Source: Phocaeicola dorei (lineage in GTDB: Bacteria; Bacteroidota; Bacteroidia; Bacteroidales; Bacteroidaceae). Taken from it: a stretch of DNA of 64,000 nucleotides. The notes below the pieces were generated by a model. It ran no database searches. It was not told where the DNA came from and worked only from the letters and a program-made list of their open reading frames with translations. Shown here in pieces: positions 35,543 through 43,772 of the stretch; positions within the stretch are counted from its first letter, which is position 1; each line of letters begins with the position of its first letter. The position numbers and the translations under genes were made by a program. The stretch spans positions 1,581,501 through 1,645,500 of the forward strand of contig NZ_CP046176.1 of NCBI RefSeq assembly GCF_013009555.1, in the 5' to 3' direction.

Positions 35543-35832
35543 AATATTCTAGATTTTATGGTTAATGGGTGTTTTGTTTCAAAGATAGGAAATAAAGTGG
35601 TACTATAGCTAAACTGCTTGTTCTTTTATGTATTAATTTTTATTAATGGGTTAATGGCAGATAGATTACAAGTGAATCTCGGTGGAAAAAATAGCTAAAA
35701 CAAAAGATAAAGCAAGTCTTATCAGAGAATGAGATATGAATAAAAAATAATGTTAAAAAGTAAGTGACGACGCAGTATTTAAGCCAATTTTTCATTTAAT
35801 CATTAAAACAATAAAAAGAATTAAGTTTCTTT
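35543..35832. other. Gene-free stretch between divergent lipoprotein genes
   Basis: Close to 300 bases of A+T-rich sequence. Apart from the promoter boxes of the two flanking genes I see no open frame, repeat or strong hairpin. Confidence 0.6.
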
Positions 35833-35862
35833 CTTGGAAACCGGTTCTTTTATTTAATTTTG
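35833..35862 (+). promoter_or_regulatory. Promoter of the NigD-like gene
   Basis: CTTG (35833-35836), an 18-base spacer and TAATTTTG (35855-35862), identical in the -7 box to the TonB operon promoter. Start codon 28 bases later. Confidence 0.65.
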
Positions 35863-35889
35863 CAAACCCTAATAATTATAAAGAAGAAA

Positions 35890-36645
35890 ATGAAAAAAAT
35901 GAAATTGGCAGCAATATTTGCTGGGTTAGTATCGGTGTTTACTTTTAGTTCTTGTTTGAATGATGGTGATAGCGGCTCCAATTATGATCTTTATGAGATC
36001 GTTACTGTGGAAGAAGGTAGTATTTTTGGTGGAACCGTTCTGAAAGGAGATGCATGGGGATATACTTATACTCCAGTGGCTTCAAGTGTATTGGCTGGTC
36101 TTAAGGCATTTGACGGCAGTTATTACAAGCGTGCGCAGGTAGGGATCAAATTGATGGAAGGAGAAGCAATTACAGAAGGGAAAAAGTCTTATAAGGTAAG
36201 TGAAGTTGGCGTATTGACTATTTTGAATTATAAAGATTTTAATGTTCAGTCTGATACATTGAGAACTGATTATGCACTAGTGTCATTGGAAGATTCTAAT
36301 AATAAGATATGGGCCATAAATGGATATGTTAACGTACCTTTTACTTTTAAAACTAAAGAACAGCTGAGTATGAACGATTTCCATTTATATGCTGTAGAAG
36401 CCAAAGAGGATACATTGGTGACAAAACTTCAACAGACCAAAGGAGCTGATGATGCTTATCAGACAAGGAGTGCTTTGATTAGTTTCCATATGCCTTTTAA
36501 TGATATGAAATTTCGTGATATTTTCGATCAAGTAGTGCCTAAGAGTGATACTATTGTAGTTAAGGTGACGGCAAAGGGAGAAAATGATAAAGAACTTGTT
36601 TCTACAGTGAAATGTAGTGCTTCGAATATGCAAGCAAGCTATTAA
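35890..36645 (+). CDS. NigD-like lipoprotein
   Basis: About 251 residues starting at ATG 35890 (a TTG at 35860 lies inside the promoter). Lipoprotein signal with lipobox TFSSCLND, Cys about 23. The mature part shows two beta domains: about 30-125 resembling the OB-like N-terminal domain of NigD proteins, and about 130-250. NigD is named from a Prevotella bacteriocin (nigrescin) operon, but most homologues, like this one, stand alone and have no proven function. Assignment is moderate. Confidence 0.65.
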   Translation: MKKMKLAAIFAGLVSVFTFSSCLNDGDSGSNYDLYEIVTVEEGSIFGGTVLKGDAWGYTYTPVASSVLAGLKAFDGSYYKRAQVGIKLMEGEAITEGKKSYKVSEVGVLTILNYKDFNVQSDTLRTDYALVSLEDSNNKIWAINGYVNVPFTFKTKEQLSMNDFHLYAVEAKEDTLVTKLQQTKGADDAYQTRSALISFHMPFNDMKFRDIFDQVVPKSDTIVVKVTAKGENDKELVSTVKCSASNMQASY

Positions 36646-36664
36646 TGATATTTTATTATATAGT

Positions 36665-36700
36665 AAAATCCTCTTCAGCTACGGTTGAAGGGGATTTTTT
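36665..36700 (+). terminator. Terminator of the NigD-like gene
   Basis: AAAATCCTCTTCA (36665-36677) pairs with TGAAGGGGATTTT (36686-36698), one G-U pair, followed by T residues; 19 bases after the stop codon. Confidence 0.85.
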
Positions 36701-37313
36701 ATTTAATGGAACTATATGGTTCAATTCATAAGATAAGGGGGATAGAAATTTGACGGGGACTACTTCTTATTTTCCTGTTCATATCTTTCTTTAGATTCAG
36801 TATATACCTCCTGCATGTGAAAAGAGTTAACATGAATTTTTAAACGGTTCGATCTTTCTGCTGCCGTAATAACAACATATCGCATTCGTTCCTGTTGCAT
36901 AAACATTTTCTATCTCTTGATTAAACCTTTTTATGCGGATGTATTCTATCTCCATAGCCTTTGGAGTTATCTCCATAAGTTTTGGAGTTATCTCCCAAGA
37001 CTATGGAGTTAACTCCAAAGGCTTGCGGAGATAAAACAGGCAGGAAGAAAACCCTTAACCATACGGCAAGAAAGGTTTAGAGGTATGGATAAGATCTTTT
37101 AAGGATGAACCTGATTATAAAGCTATGCATTCCCTATGGAGAGAAAATTCCCAGACATCCTTCTTTTAAATTAACATTTAGTTTTTTTATATTCTAAAGC
37201 TTTCAAAGTTTTTTCTTTTGTCATTTTGCCTTAGTTATATTTGTCCTTCTTCTAAATTTATAATAAAAGTACTCTTATTTTTTGATTCCCCCAAGAGAAG
37301 TATGCGTTTTTTA
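36701..37313. other. Gene-free stretch containing a 21-bp dyad array
   Basis: About 610 bases without a convincing gene. Its main content is the dyad array at 36942-37038. A 33-codon frame (36933-37034) runs through the array but is probably a by-product of it. A -7-like TATATTTG at 37236-37243 lacks a spaced partner. Confidence 0.6.
36942..37038. repeat. Five-unit array of GGAGTTA-CTCC dyads, 21-bp pitch
   Basis: Units are centred at 36947.5 (half-degenerate), 36968.5, 36989.5, 37010.5 and 37032.5 (half-degenerate), i.e. spacings of 21, 21, 21 and 22 bp. The three central cores are GGAGTTATCTCC, GGAGTTATCTCC and the perfect palindrome GGAGTTAACTCC, with 9-base variable linkers. In addition AGCCTTTGGAGTTA (36957 on) is repeated inverted at 37010-37023. 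The pitch equals two helical turns, so all dyads lie on one face of the DNA. Confidence 0.8.
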
Positions 37314-37344
37314 TTCGTTTATTCCAGTGAATTAATTACCTTTG
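37314..37344 (+). promoter_or_regulatory. Promoter of the Yip1-smpB operon
   Basis: TTCG (37314-37317, one mismatch from TTTG), a 19-base spacer and TACCTTTG (37337-37344), 40 bases before the Yip1-like start codon. Confidence 0.6.
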
Positions 37345-37383
37345 CATTTCATTGAAGTTGAACAGAGGTAAATAGATTAGGCA

Positions 37384-37953
37384 TTGAACTACAAAGATTT
37401 ATTTAAGCGAGTAATAGCGTTGATTTCGTCTCCGGCAAAAGTGTGGGAGGAAATTAGCAGAGAAGAGGATAGGCGTAAAGTGTTGGGAGCATTTGTTTAT
37501 CCCATGATAGGCTTATGTGGTTTATCCGTTTTTATAGGTACATTCATAGGAAATACGGAAGGAGTCGCTGCTTTCCAAATAGCGATGACACGATGTTGTG
37601 CTATATTTGTATCCTTGTTTGGAGGATATTTTTTGGCGGCATACGCCATAGACCAATTGGGCAAGAAACTTTTAGGGCGTGAAGACCAGTATGAACTAAA
37701 TCAGCAGTTTGTAGGTTATTCTATGGTAGTGACTTTTGTGCTCGATATTGTCAGCGGGTTGTTTTCTATTTCCATCCTTCATTGGATATTGCAATTTTAC
37801 ACCGTATTTGTGGTGTTCGAAGGTGCACGTACCCTGATGAAGGTAAATGAAGAGAAACTGACACGATACACCTTGATTGCTTCAGTTATTATAATTGTTT
37901 GTCCGGCATTGATTGCCGCTGTGTTTAATGAGTTATCTGTTATTTTGAATTAA
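37384..37953 (+). CDS. Yip1-domain membrane protein
   Basis: A 189-residue protein with five predicted transmembrane helices and an N-terminal amphipathic segment ([19 protein letters not shown]), the pattern of bacterial Yip1-family proteins of unknown function. The start is TTG at 37384; no ATG gives the conserved N terminus, and GAGG lies upstream. Its TAA stop overlaps the smpB ATG by one base, so the two are translationally coupled. Confidence 0.82.
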   Translation: MNYKDLFKRVIALISSPAKVWEEISREEDRRKVLGAFVYPMIGLCGLSVFIGTFIGNTEGVAAFQIAMTRCCAIFVSLFGGYFLAAYAIDQLGKKLLGREDQYELNQQFVGYSMVVTFVLDIVSGLFSISILHWILQFYTVFVVFEGARTLMKVNEEKLTRYTLIASVIIIVCPALIAAVFNELSVILN

Positions 37954-38405
37954 TGAAACCGACTCCTGTTAATATAAAGAATAAGCGTGCATCGTTCGAT
38001 TATGAATTTATCGATACGTACACGGCAGGTATCGTGCTCACGGGAACTGAGATAAAATCCATCCGTTTGGGCAAAGCCAGCCTGGTAGATACCTATTGTT
38101 ATTTTGTGCAAGGCGAGTTGTGGGTGAAGAATATGCACATTGCCGAGTACTTCTATGGTTCATATAATAACCACTCCGCCCGTCGAGAACGCAAATTATT
38201 GTTGAGCAAGAAAGAACTGCGAAAATTGGAAGAAGCCGGAAAGAATCCCGGTTTTACGATTGTTCCTGTCCGTCTGTTTATTAATGAAAAAGGACTGGCA
38301 AAGTTGGTTGTCGCATTGGCAAAAGGTAAAAAACAATATGATAAGCGCGAGTCGTTGAAAGAAAAAGACGACCGTCGCGAAATGGACCGTATGTTTAAAA
38401 GATAA
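37953..38405 (+). CDS. smpB: SsrA-binding protein
   Basis: A 150-residue SmpB, partner of tmRNA in rescue of stalled ribosomes. Diagnostic segments: [29 protein letters not shown] near the N terminus, [14 protein letters not shown], and the basic C-terminal tail [21 protein letters not shown] that enters the mRNA channel. Normal length. No tmRNA gene is present in the window. Confidence 0.97.
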   Translation: MKPTPVNIKNKRASFDYEFIDTYTAGIVLTGTEIKSIRLGKASLVDTYCYFVQGELWVKNMHIAEYFYGSYNNHSARRERKLLLSKKELRKLEEAGKNPGFTIVPVRLFINEKGLAKLVVALAKGKKQYDKRESLKEKDDRREMDRMFKR

Positions 38406-38419
38406 ATATTTTATAATAA

Positions 38420-38504
38420 TTAGGCACGGATTACATGAATTTCACGGTTCCCGGTTGTAGCAACCACAGAGGAAATCCGTGTTGTCCGTGTAATTCGTGC
38501 CTAA
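38420..38504. repeat. Imperfect 85-bp palindromic element before metH
   Basis: TTAGGCAC (38420-38427) is complementary to GTGCCTAA (38497-38504); the arms extend inward about 28 bases with mismatches (GGATTACA versus GAATTACA; CACGG shared). The centre has a second small stem GGTTGTAGCAACC (38453-38465). It fills nearly the whole gap between smpB and metH. The phrase ACGGATTACA recalls dispersed intergenic repeats of Bacteroides. Confidence 0.7.
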
Positions 38505-38515
38505 AAAATAGACCT

Positions 38516-41269
38516 ATGGCTACATTAAAACAAATAATCAACGAGCGGGTCCTCATCCTTGACGGTGCGATGGGAACCATGATACAACGGTACAACCTGT
38601 CCGAACAGGATTTTCGCGGAGAGCGTTTTGCCGGGATACCCGGACAAATGAAAGGTAATAATGATTTGCTTTGCCTTACTCGTCCGGATGTGATAAAGGA
38701 CATTCACCGCAAATACCTGGAAGCGGGAGCTGATATTATTGAAACAAATACGTTCAATGCCCAACGGATTTCGATGGCAGACTATCATATGCAGGATTTG
38801 TGTCGTGAGATTAATCTGGCCGCTGCCAGACTTGCTCGCGAACTGGCCGATGAATATACCGCGAAGACCCCTCGTAAACCTAGATTTGTAGCAGGTTCGG
38901 TAGGTCCTACCAACAAGACTTGTTCCATGAGTCCGGATGTCAATAATCCGGCCTTGCGTGCTTTGACATACGATGAACTGGCCACCGCCTATCAGGAACA
39001 AATGGAGGCCCTGCTGGAAGGAGGGGTGGATGCGCTTCTGATAGAAACCATTTTCGACTCCCTGAATGCCAAAGCGGCCATTTATGCTGCGGAAACGGCA
39101 ATGAAGAAGACAGGGCGCGAGGTTCCTCTTATGCTTTCTGTTACTGTTTCGGATATTGCAGGACGTACTCTTTCGGGGCAAACATTGGATGCTTTTCTGG
39201 CATCCGTACAGTACGCGCCTATTTTTTCTATCGGTCTGAACTGCTCATTCGGAGCGAAACAATTGAAACCTTTTTTGGAAGGGCTGGCCGCACGCGCACC
39301 TTATTATATAAGTGCCTATCCCAATGCCGGACTTCCCAACAGTTTGGGACAGTATGACCAGACTCCAGAGGAAATGGCTTCAGAAGTGAAGGAATATATC
39401 GATGAAGGATTAGTAAACATTATCGGTGGTTGTTGTGGTACAACGGAGGAATATATTGCAAAATATCAGGAATTGATTGTTTCCGGTTCTGCCTGGGTGC
39501 CTCCTCATATTCCTGCCACCACTCCTGAGAGGCTGTGGCTTTCCGGGTTGGAACTGTTGGAGCAGACTCCCGAAATGAATTTTATTAATGTAGGTGAGCG
39601 TTGCAATGTGGCCGGATCCCGTAAATTTCTCCGTTTAATCAATGAAAAGAAATATGAGGAAGCGCTAAGTATCGCCCGCAAGCAGGTGGAAGACGGTGCT
39701 TTGGTGATTGATGTGAATATGGATGACGGTTTGCTGGATGCCCGGGAGGAGATGACTACTTTCTTGAATCTGGTCATGTCCGAGCCTGATATAGCCCGTG
39801 TACCCATCATGATTGACTCTTCCAAGTGGGAAGTCATTGAGGCCGGACTGAAATGTCTGCAAGGAAAATCTATTGTCAATTCTATTTCTTTGAAGGAAGG
39901 GGAGGAGAAATTTATAGAACATGCCCGTCTGATAAAGAAATTGGGAGCTGCCACTGTGGTGATGGCTTTTGATGAGAAAGGACAGGCTGATACTTTTGAA
40001 CGTAAAATTGAAGTATGTGCCCGTGCTTATAAAATATTGACGGAGCAGGTAGGCTTTAATCCTCATGATATCATTTTCGATCCCAATGTACTGGCTGTGG
40101 CTACTGGTATTGAAGAGCATAATAATTATGCGGTAGACTTTATCAATGCCACCGGATGGATAAAGAAGAATTTACCCGGAGCACATATCAGTGGTGGTGT
40201 GAGCAATCTGTCGTTCTCTTTCCGTGGAAATAATTATATCCGTGAGGCAATGCATGCCGTATTCCTTTATCATGCTATTCGTCAAGGTATGGATATGGGT
40301 ATTGTAAATCCTGCTACTTCGGTGCTTTATACAGATATTCCTGCTGATGTGCTGGAACGGATAGAGGATGTAGTCTTAAACCGCAGGCCCGATGCTGCCG
40401 AACGTTTGATAGAAACTGCTGAGGCGTTGAAAAATACGGCGACCGGAACAGAAGCCGTAAAGCAGGATGTGTGGCGTGAGGAACCGATGGTAGAGAAACG
40501 TCTTCAGTATGCCTTGATAAAAGGTGTTGGTGATCACTTGGAAGAAGATTTGGCGGAAGCGGTGAAACTATATCCTAAGGCGGTGGATATTATTGAAGGT
40601 CCGTTGATGGAAGGTATGAATAGGGTAGGAGAGCTGTTTGGAGCAGGGAAAATGTTCTTACCGCAAGTTGTGAAGACTGCTCGTACCATGAAAAAGGCAG
40701 TAGCTATTTTGCAACCTCTTATTGAGGCTGATAAACAAGAAGGTGCCCGCAGCGCTGGAAAGGTATTGATGGCTACCGTAAAAGGGGATGTGCATGATAT
40801 TGGGAAGAATATCGTATCAGTGGTCATGGCTTGTAATAACTATGAAATTATAGACCTTGGCGTGATGGTTCCTGCTGAAATGATAGTCCGGAAGGCTATA
40901 GAGGAAAAGGTGGATATAATAGGATTAAGCGGGCTGATTACTCCATCATTGGAAGAAATGGCGCATGTGGCTGTAGAGTTAAAGCGTGCGGGGCTGGACA
41001 TTCCCATTATGATTGGAGGAGCCACTACTTCCAAGCTGCATACTGCCTTGAAAATAGCACCTGTTTATGGAGGTCCGGTCATTCACATGAAAGATGCTTC
41101 ACAGAATGCCTTGGTAGCCGCCCGTTTGCTGAATCCGGAATCTTCTTCTGAATTTGTGGAAAGGCTGAACAAAGAATATGAGGAACTTCGTCTGAAAAAC
41201 AGTACCAAACAGGTAAAAACGGTATCTTTGGAGGAAGCTCAAAAAAATAAATTGAACCTTTGGTCATAA
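38516..41269 (+). CDS. metH: Cobalamin-dependent methionine synthase lacking the activation domain
   Basis: 917 residues from ATG 38516 (MATLKQII; the longer frame from 38435 runs through the palindromic repeat). Domains: homocysteine-binding barrel about 1-320 with zinc Cys in GLNCSFG and GGCCGTT; methyltetrahydrofolate-binding barrel about 345-600 (FINVGERCNVAGSRKF); cobalamin cap about 640-735; cobalamin domain about 740-880 with DVHDIGKN, His760 being the lower axial ligand. It stops at about residue 917, where the roughly 330-residue SAM-binding reactivation domain of long MetH would begin, so reactivation needs another protein. Transfers methyl from methyltetrahydrofolate to homocysteine. 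Confidence 0.96.
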   Translation: MATLKQIINERVLILDGAMGTMIQRYNLSEQDFRGERFAGIPGQMKGNNDLLCLTRPDVIKDIHRKYLEAGADIIETNTFNAQRISMADYHMQDLCREINLAAARLARELADEYTAKTPRKPRFVAGSVGPTNKTCSMSPDVNNPALRALTYDELATAYQEQMEALLEGGVDALLIETIFDSLNAKAAIYAAETAMKKTGREVPLMLSVTVSDIAGRTLSGQTLDAFLASVQYAPIFSIGLNCSFGAKQLKPFLEGLAARAPYYISAYPNAGLPNSLGQYDQTPEEMASEVKEYIDEGLVNIIGGCCGTTEEYIAKYQELIVSGSAWVPPHIPATTPERLWLSGLELLEQTPEMNFINVGERCNVAGSRKFLRLINEKKYEEALSIARKQVEDGALVIDVNMDDGLLDAREEMTTFLNLVMSEPDIARVPIMIDSSKWEVIEAGLKCLQGKSIVNSISLKEGEEKFIEHARLIKKLGAATVVMAFDEKGQADTFERKIEVCARAYKILTEQVGFNPHDIIFDPNVLAVATGIEEHNNYAVDFINATGWIKKNLPGAHISGGVSNLSFSFRGNNYIREAMHAVFLYHAIRQGMDMGIVNPATSVLYTDIPADVLERIEDVVLNRRPDAAERLIETAEALKNTATGTEAVKQDVWREEPMVEKRLQYALIKGVGDHLEEDLAEAVKLYPKAVDIIEGPLMEGMNRVGELFGAGKMFLPQVVKTARTMKKAVAILQPLIEADKQEGARSAGKVLMATVKGDVHDIGKNIVSVVMACNNYEIIDLGVMVPAEMIVRKAIEEKVDIIGLSGLITPSLEEMAHVAVELKRAGLDIPIMIGGATTSKLHTALKIAPVYGGPVIHMKDASQNALVAARLLNPESSSEFVERLNKEYEELRLKNSTKQVKTVSLEEAQKNKLNLWS

Positions 41270-41317
41270 TGAAGTGTCCCCCAAAAGTTAGACACAAAAC
41301 TTTTGGGGGGCACTTCA
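41270..41317. mobile_element. 48-bp palindrome with IS3-like ends, flanked by TAA
   Basis: TGAAGTGTCCCCCAAAAGTT (41270-41289) is complementary to AACTTTTGGGGGGCACTTCA (41298-41317) except one G-U position, with an 8-base centre. The end TGNAGTGNCCCCCAAAAGTT resembles terminal repeats of IS3-family elements. TAA stands immediately on both sides (41267-41269 and 41318-41320), as a 3-bp target duplication would, and the left TAA is the metH stop codon. It has no coding capacity. It could also serve as a terminator between the convergent flanking genes. Confidence 0.6.
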
Positions 41318-41397
41318 TAAAGTTACGACTTTTTTTATCTGCCCATTTTATCCGAAAGAATAAGAAGCTGTTTTATTGGATATATTTCTTGGACTGG

Positions 41398-42243
41398 TTA
41401 TAATTTACTGAGAAACTCTTCCGCTTTTTCCAGATTTTCCGGTTTACCGATATCAAGCAATTGCAAATCATCTTCTACATAGCACTGGATGTCGACTCTG
41501 TGACATATGGAGAGATAGAAATCGATAATGGAATATTTTCCTCTGGGAAGGAGATTTAAAATTTTAGGAGTAGTCACTTGTATCCCGCTATAGGCGTATT
41601 CCCGATATTCCCCTTCTTTATACCGGAGTCCTGCCGGTTTGGTTTCCATGGTGTCTTTATTGACCCAGCCACGTAACAGATTATCGTCATTAAACAACAG
41701 ATAACGGGAGGTCTTGCGTGGGCTGACTAAAAGGGTGGCATTGATGTTAGAACTATTCTGATGATAATACATAAGACTTTCAAAATCGCAATTGGAAAGG
41801 ATATCTACATTGTGGAGCAAGTAGCATTCTTTCCGCATAATTCCTAAGCCTCTTTCGATTATTTCTTCCTCATCCATTCCTTTCATCAGATTTTCGAATA
41901 TCAGTTCATACGGAGTTTCGCCTTCTTTGGTAAACATATCCTCAGGATGATGTAATAAGTAGTATGCTCTTTCCAAACCGCCGCCCGTATCAAGCAGACA
42001 GTCTGTCTCGTCCGAGATTTGTATATCGATTCCGAAGTTCTGGTTAGCTTCCAGAAAAGCGAGAATCTGATTGGAAAAGTGGTGTACATTGATTACTATT
42101 TCATCAAATCCTGCTGCTTTCAGTTTTAAGATGATGTGCTCTAACATGGTTTTTCCACCCACCGTTATTAATGCTTTAGGCCGGGTGTCTGTTAAAGGTT
42201 TAAGTCGGCTGCCTAGTCCGGCTGCAAAAATCATTGCTTTCAT
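41398..42243 (-). CDS. Sugar-1-phosphate nucleotidyltransferase, MurU-like
   Basis: A 281-residue nucleotidyltransferase. The NTP-binding signature AAGLGSRLKPLTDTRPK (residues 7-23) and metal/sugar motifs LDTGGGLERA and HNVDILSNCDF are present. Coupled by a four-base overlap (ATGA) to the kinase gene upstream, it fits MurU, which makes UDP-MurNAc from MurNAc-1-phosphate and UTP in the peptidoglycan-recycling bypass known from Pseudomonas. The acceptor sugar is inferred from this pairing; generic GT-A nucleotidyltransferases look similar. Confidence 0.82.
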   Translation of the reverse strand: MKAMIFAAGLGSRLKPLTDTRPKALITVGGKTMLEHIILKLKAAGFDEIVINVHHFSNQILAFLEANQNFGIDIQISDETDCLLDTGGGLERAYYLLHHPEDMFTKEGETPYELIFENLMKGMDEEEIIERGLGIMRKECYLLHNVDILSNCDFESLMYYHQNSSNINATLLVSPRKTSRYLLFNDDNLLRGWVNKDTMETKPAGLRYKEGEYREYAYSGIQVTTPKILNLLPRGKYSIIDFYLSICHRVDIQCYVEDDLQLLDIGKPENLEKAEEFLSKL

Positions 42244-43676
42244 AATGTTCTTTCAAATGTTTGTTCTATATTCTGTTCTCGGTGTATTAACTCTACTTTT
42301 ATACCGAATTTTTTATTGAGGTGTTCTGCCATGTGTTGTGCCGAATAAACAGAACGATGTTGTCCTCCTGTGCAGCCAAAACATATAGATAAGTTACTGA
42401 ATCCGCGTTCCATATATCGTTTTACCGAAGCGTCTACTAAAGAATAAGCAGCATCCAGAAATGGGAATATTTCACCGTCTTCTTCCAGAAAGCGAATGAC
42501 CGGCTCATCCAGCCCGGTGAAAGGTTTATAACGTTCGTATTTTCCGGGATTATTTACGGCACGGCAATCGAAGACATACCCTCCACCGTTGCCTGTAGGA
42601 TCATCGGGAATACCTTTCTTATAGGCGAAACTCATGACTTTCACTGTGAGTTGCCGTTTCTTCAAATCATCCTTGAACTGCTTCAGTTCGGTAAGTTCCC
42701 TTAGTACGGAGCATAAATAGGGATACTCGGGATATTCATTATGAAGTAATTGCCTCAGGTTCTCAATGGCGTATGGTACACTTTGGATAAAATGTGGCTT
42801 CTTTTCGAAATAGCCACGGAAACCGTAAGCTCCCAATACTTGCAAGGTGCGGAAGAGCACGAAATGACGCAGTTGGTTGAAGAAATAATCACGGTCTACG
42901 GGTTTATATTTACATAGGGCGTCTATATATTCTTCCAACAGTTCATTGCGCAGAGTTTCGGGAAATTTAGCTTTAGCCTGCCATAAGAAAGAGGCTACAT
43001 CATAGAAAAACGGTCCTTTACGTCCTCCCTGGAAATCAATGAACCAGGGTGCTCCATCCTTTATCATCACGTTTCTGCTTTGGAAATCCCGATACATAAA
43101 AGTGGCGGAAGAACTGCGTAGCAGTACATCACTCATTTTTTGAAAGTCATCTTCCAGCTTGTCTTCTTGGAACTCCAGTCCGGTAGCTTTCAAAAAGCAG
43201 TATTTAAAATAGTTCAAGTCCCAAAGGATAGAACGTTGGTTGAATTCGGCTTGGGGATAACAGTGTGAAAAATCAAAGCCGTCTGCTCCGGCAAATTGGA
43301 TAGAAGGCAGTAAGCGGATGGTCTTGCGCAGCATTTCTTTCTCCTCTTCGGAGAAGACGCTGGTCGCCCGCCCTTTTTCAATAGCGTTGAATAAAAGGAT
43401 ATCTCCTAAATCTTCTTGCAGATAACAATTCTTGTCTTCAGAACAGATGTATACTTCTGGAACAGGAAGACCTTTCTTGCGGAAGTGTACTGCCATATAA
43501 AGAAAGGCTTCATTTTCTTCTTTGGAGGTGCCGTATACGCCAATCAGTTTTTTAGTTCCGGTCAGCCGGAAATAACGCCTGTTGGAACCGGATGAGGGTA
43601 ATTCTACAATCTCTTCGGGTACTTCTCCGAGGTAGGTTTGATATAGGTTCTGTAAATCCTCTGTAGTCATAATCAT
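42240..43676 (-). CDS. AmgK-like sugar kinase fused to RapZ C-terminal domain
   Basis: 478 residues from ATG 43676 (ATG 43670 is also possible; the TTG at 43688 lies in a -7-like TATCTTTG at 43686-43693). Residues about 1-330 form an aminoglycoside-phosphotransferase-type kinase: FMYRDFQSRNVMIKDGAPWFIDFQGG holds the catalytic loop and metal Asp, as in AmgK, the anomeric MurNAc/GlcNAc kinase. Residues about 343-478 match the RapZ C-terminal domain, including LTGLDEPV-like FTGLDEPV and GCTGGQHRSVYSA, the loop that in RapZ binds glucosamine-6-phosphate. RapZ's own N-terminal kinase-like domain is absent. First gene of a two-gene unit with the MurU-like enzyme. Confidence 0.87.
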   Translation of the reverse strand: MIMTTEDLQNLYQTYLGEVPEEIVELPSSGSNRRYFRLTGTKKLIGVYGTSKEENEAFLYMAVHFRKKGLPVPEVYICSEDKNCYLQEDLGDILLFNAIEKGRATSVFSEEEKEMLRKTIRLLPSIQFAGADGFDFSHCYPQAEFNQRSILWDLNYFKYCFLKATGLEFQEDKLEDDFQKMSDVLLRSSSATFMYRDFQSRNVMIKDGAPWFIDFQGGRKGPFFYDVASFLWQAKAKFPETLRNELLEEYIDALCKYKPVDRDYFFNQLRHFVLFRTLQVLGAYGFRGYFEKKPHFIQSVPYAIENLRQLLHNEYPEYPYLCSVLRELTELKQFKDDLKKRQLTVKVMSFAYKKGIPDDPTGNGGGYVFDCRAVNNPGKYERYKPFTGLDEPVIRFLEEDGEIFPFLDAAYSLVDASVKRYMERGFSNLSICFGCTGGQHRSVYSAQHMAEHLNKKFGIKVELIHREQNIEQTFERTL

Positions 43677-43772
43677 ATTTTGGAGCAAAGATATATATTA
43701 TTCTCCCTTCCTTTGCTGATTTGCAAAGAAAGTTAATGCTTTAGTTCCAATTTATGAGAAAATTACTTGTTT

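Noticed and set aside
36933..37034. A 33-codon frame with a seven-residue repeat (FGVISIS-like) running through the 36.9-kb array
   Set aside because: The 21-bp DNA pitch automatically gives heptad protein repeats; there is no ribosome binding site or promoter nearby and the dyads explain the sequence better.
38435..38515. N-terminal extension of MetH from 38435
   Set aside because: These codons are the palindromic repeat; the family start MATLK lies at 38516.
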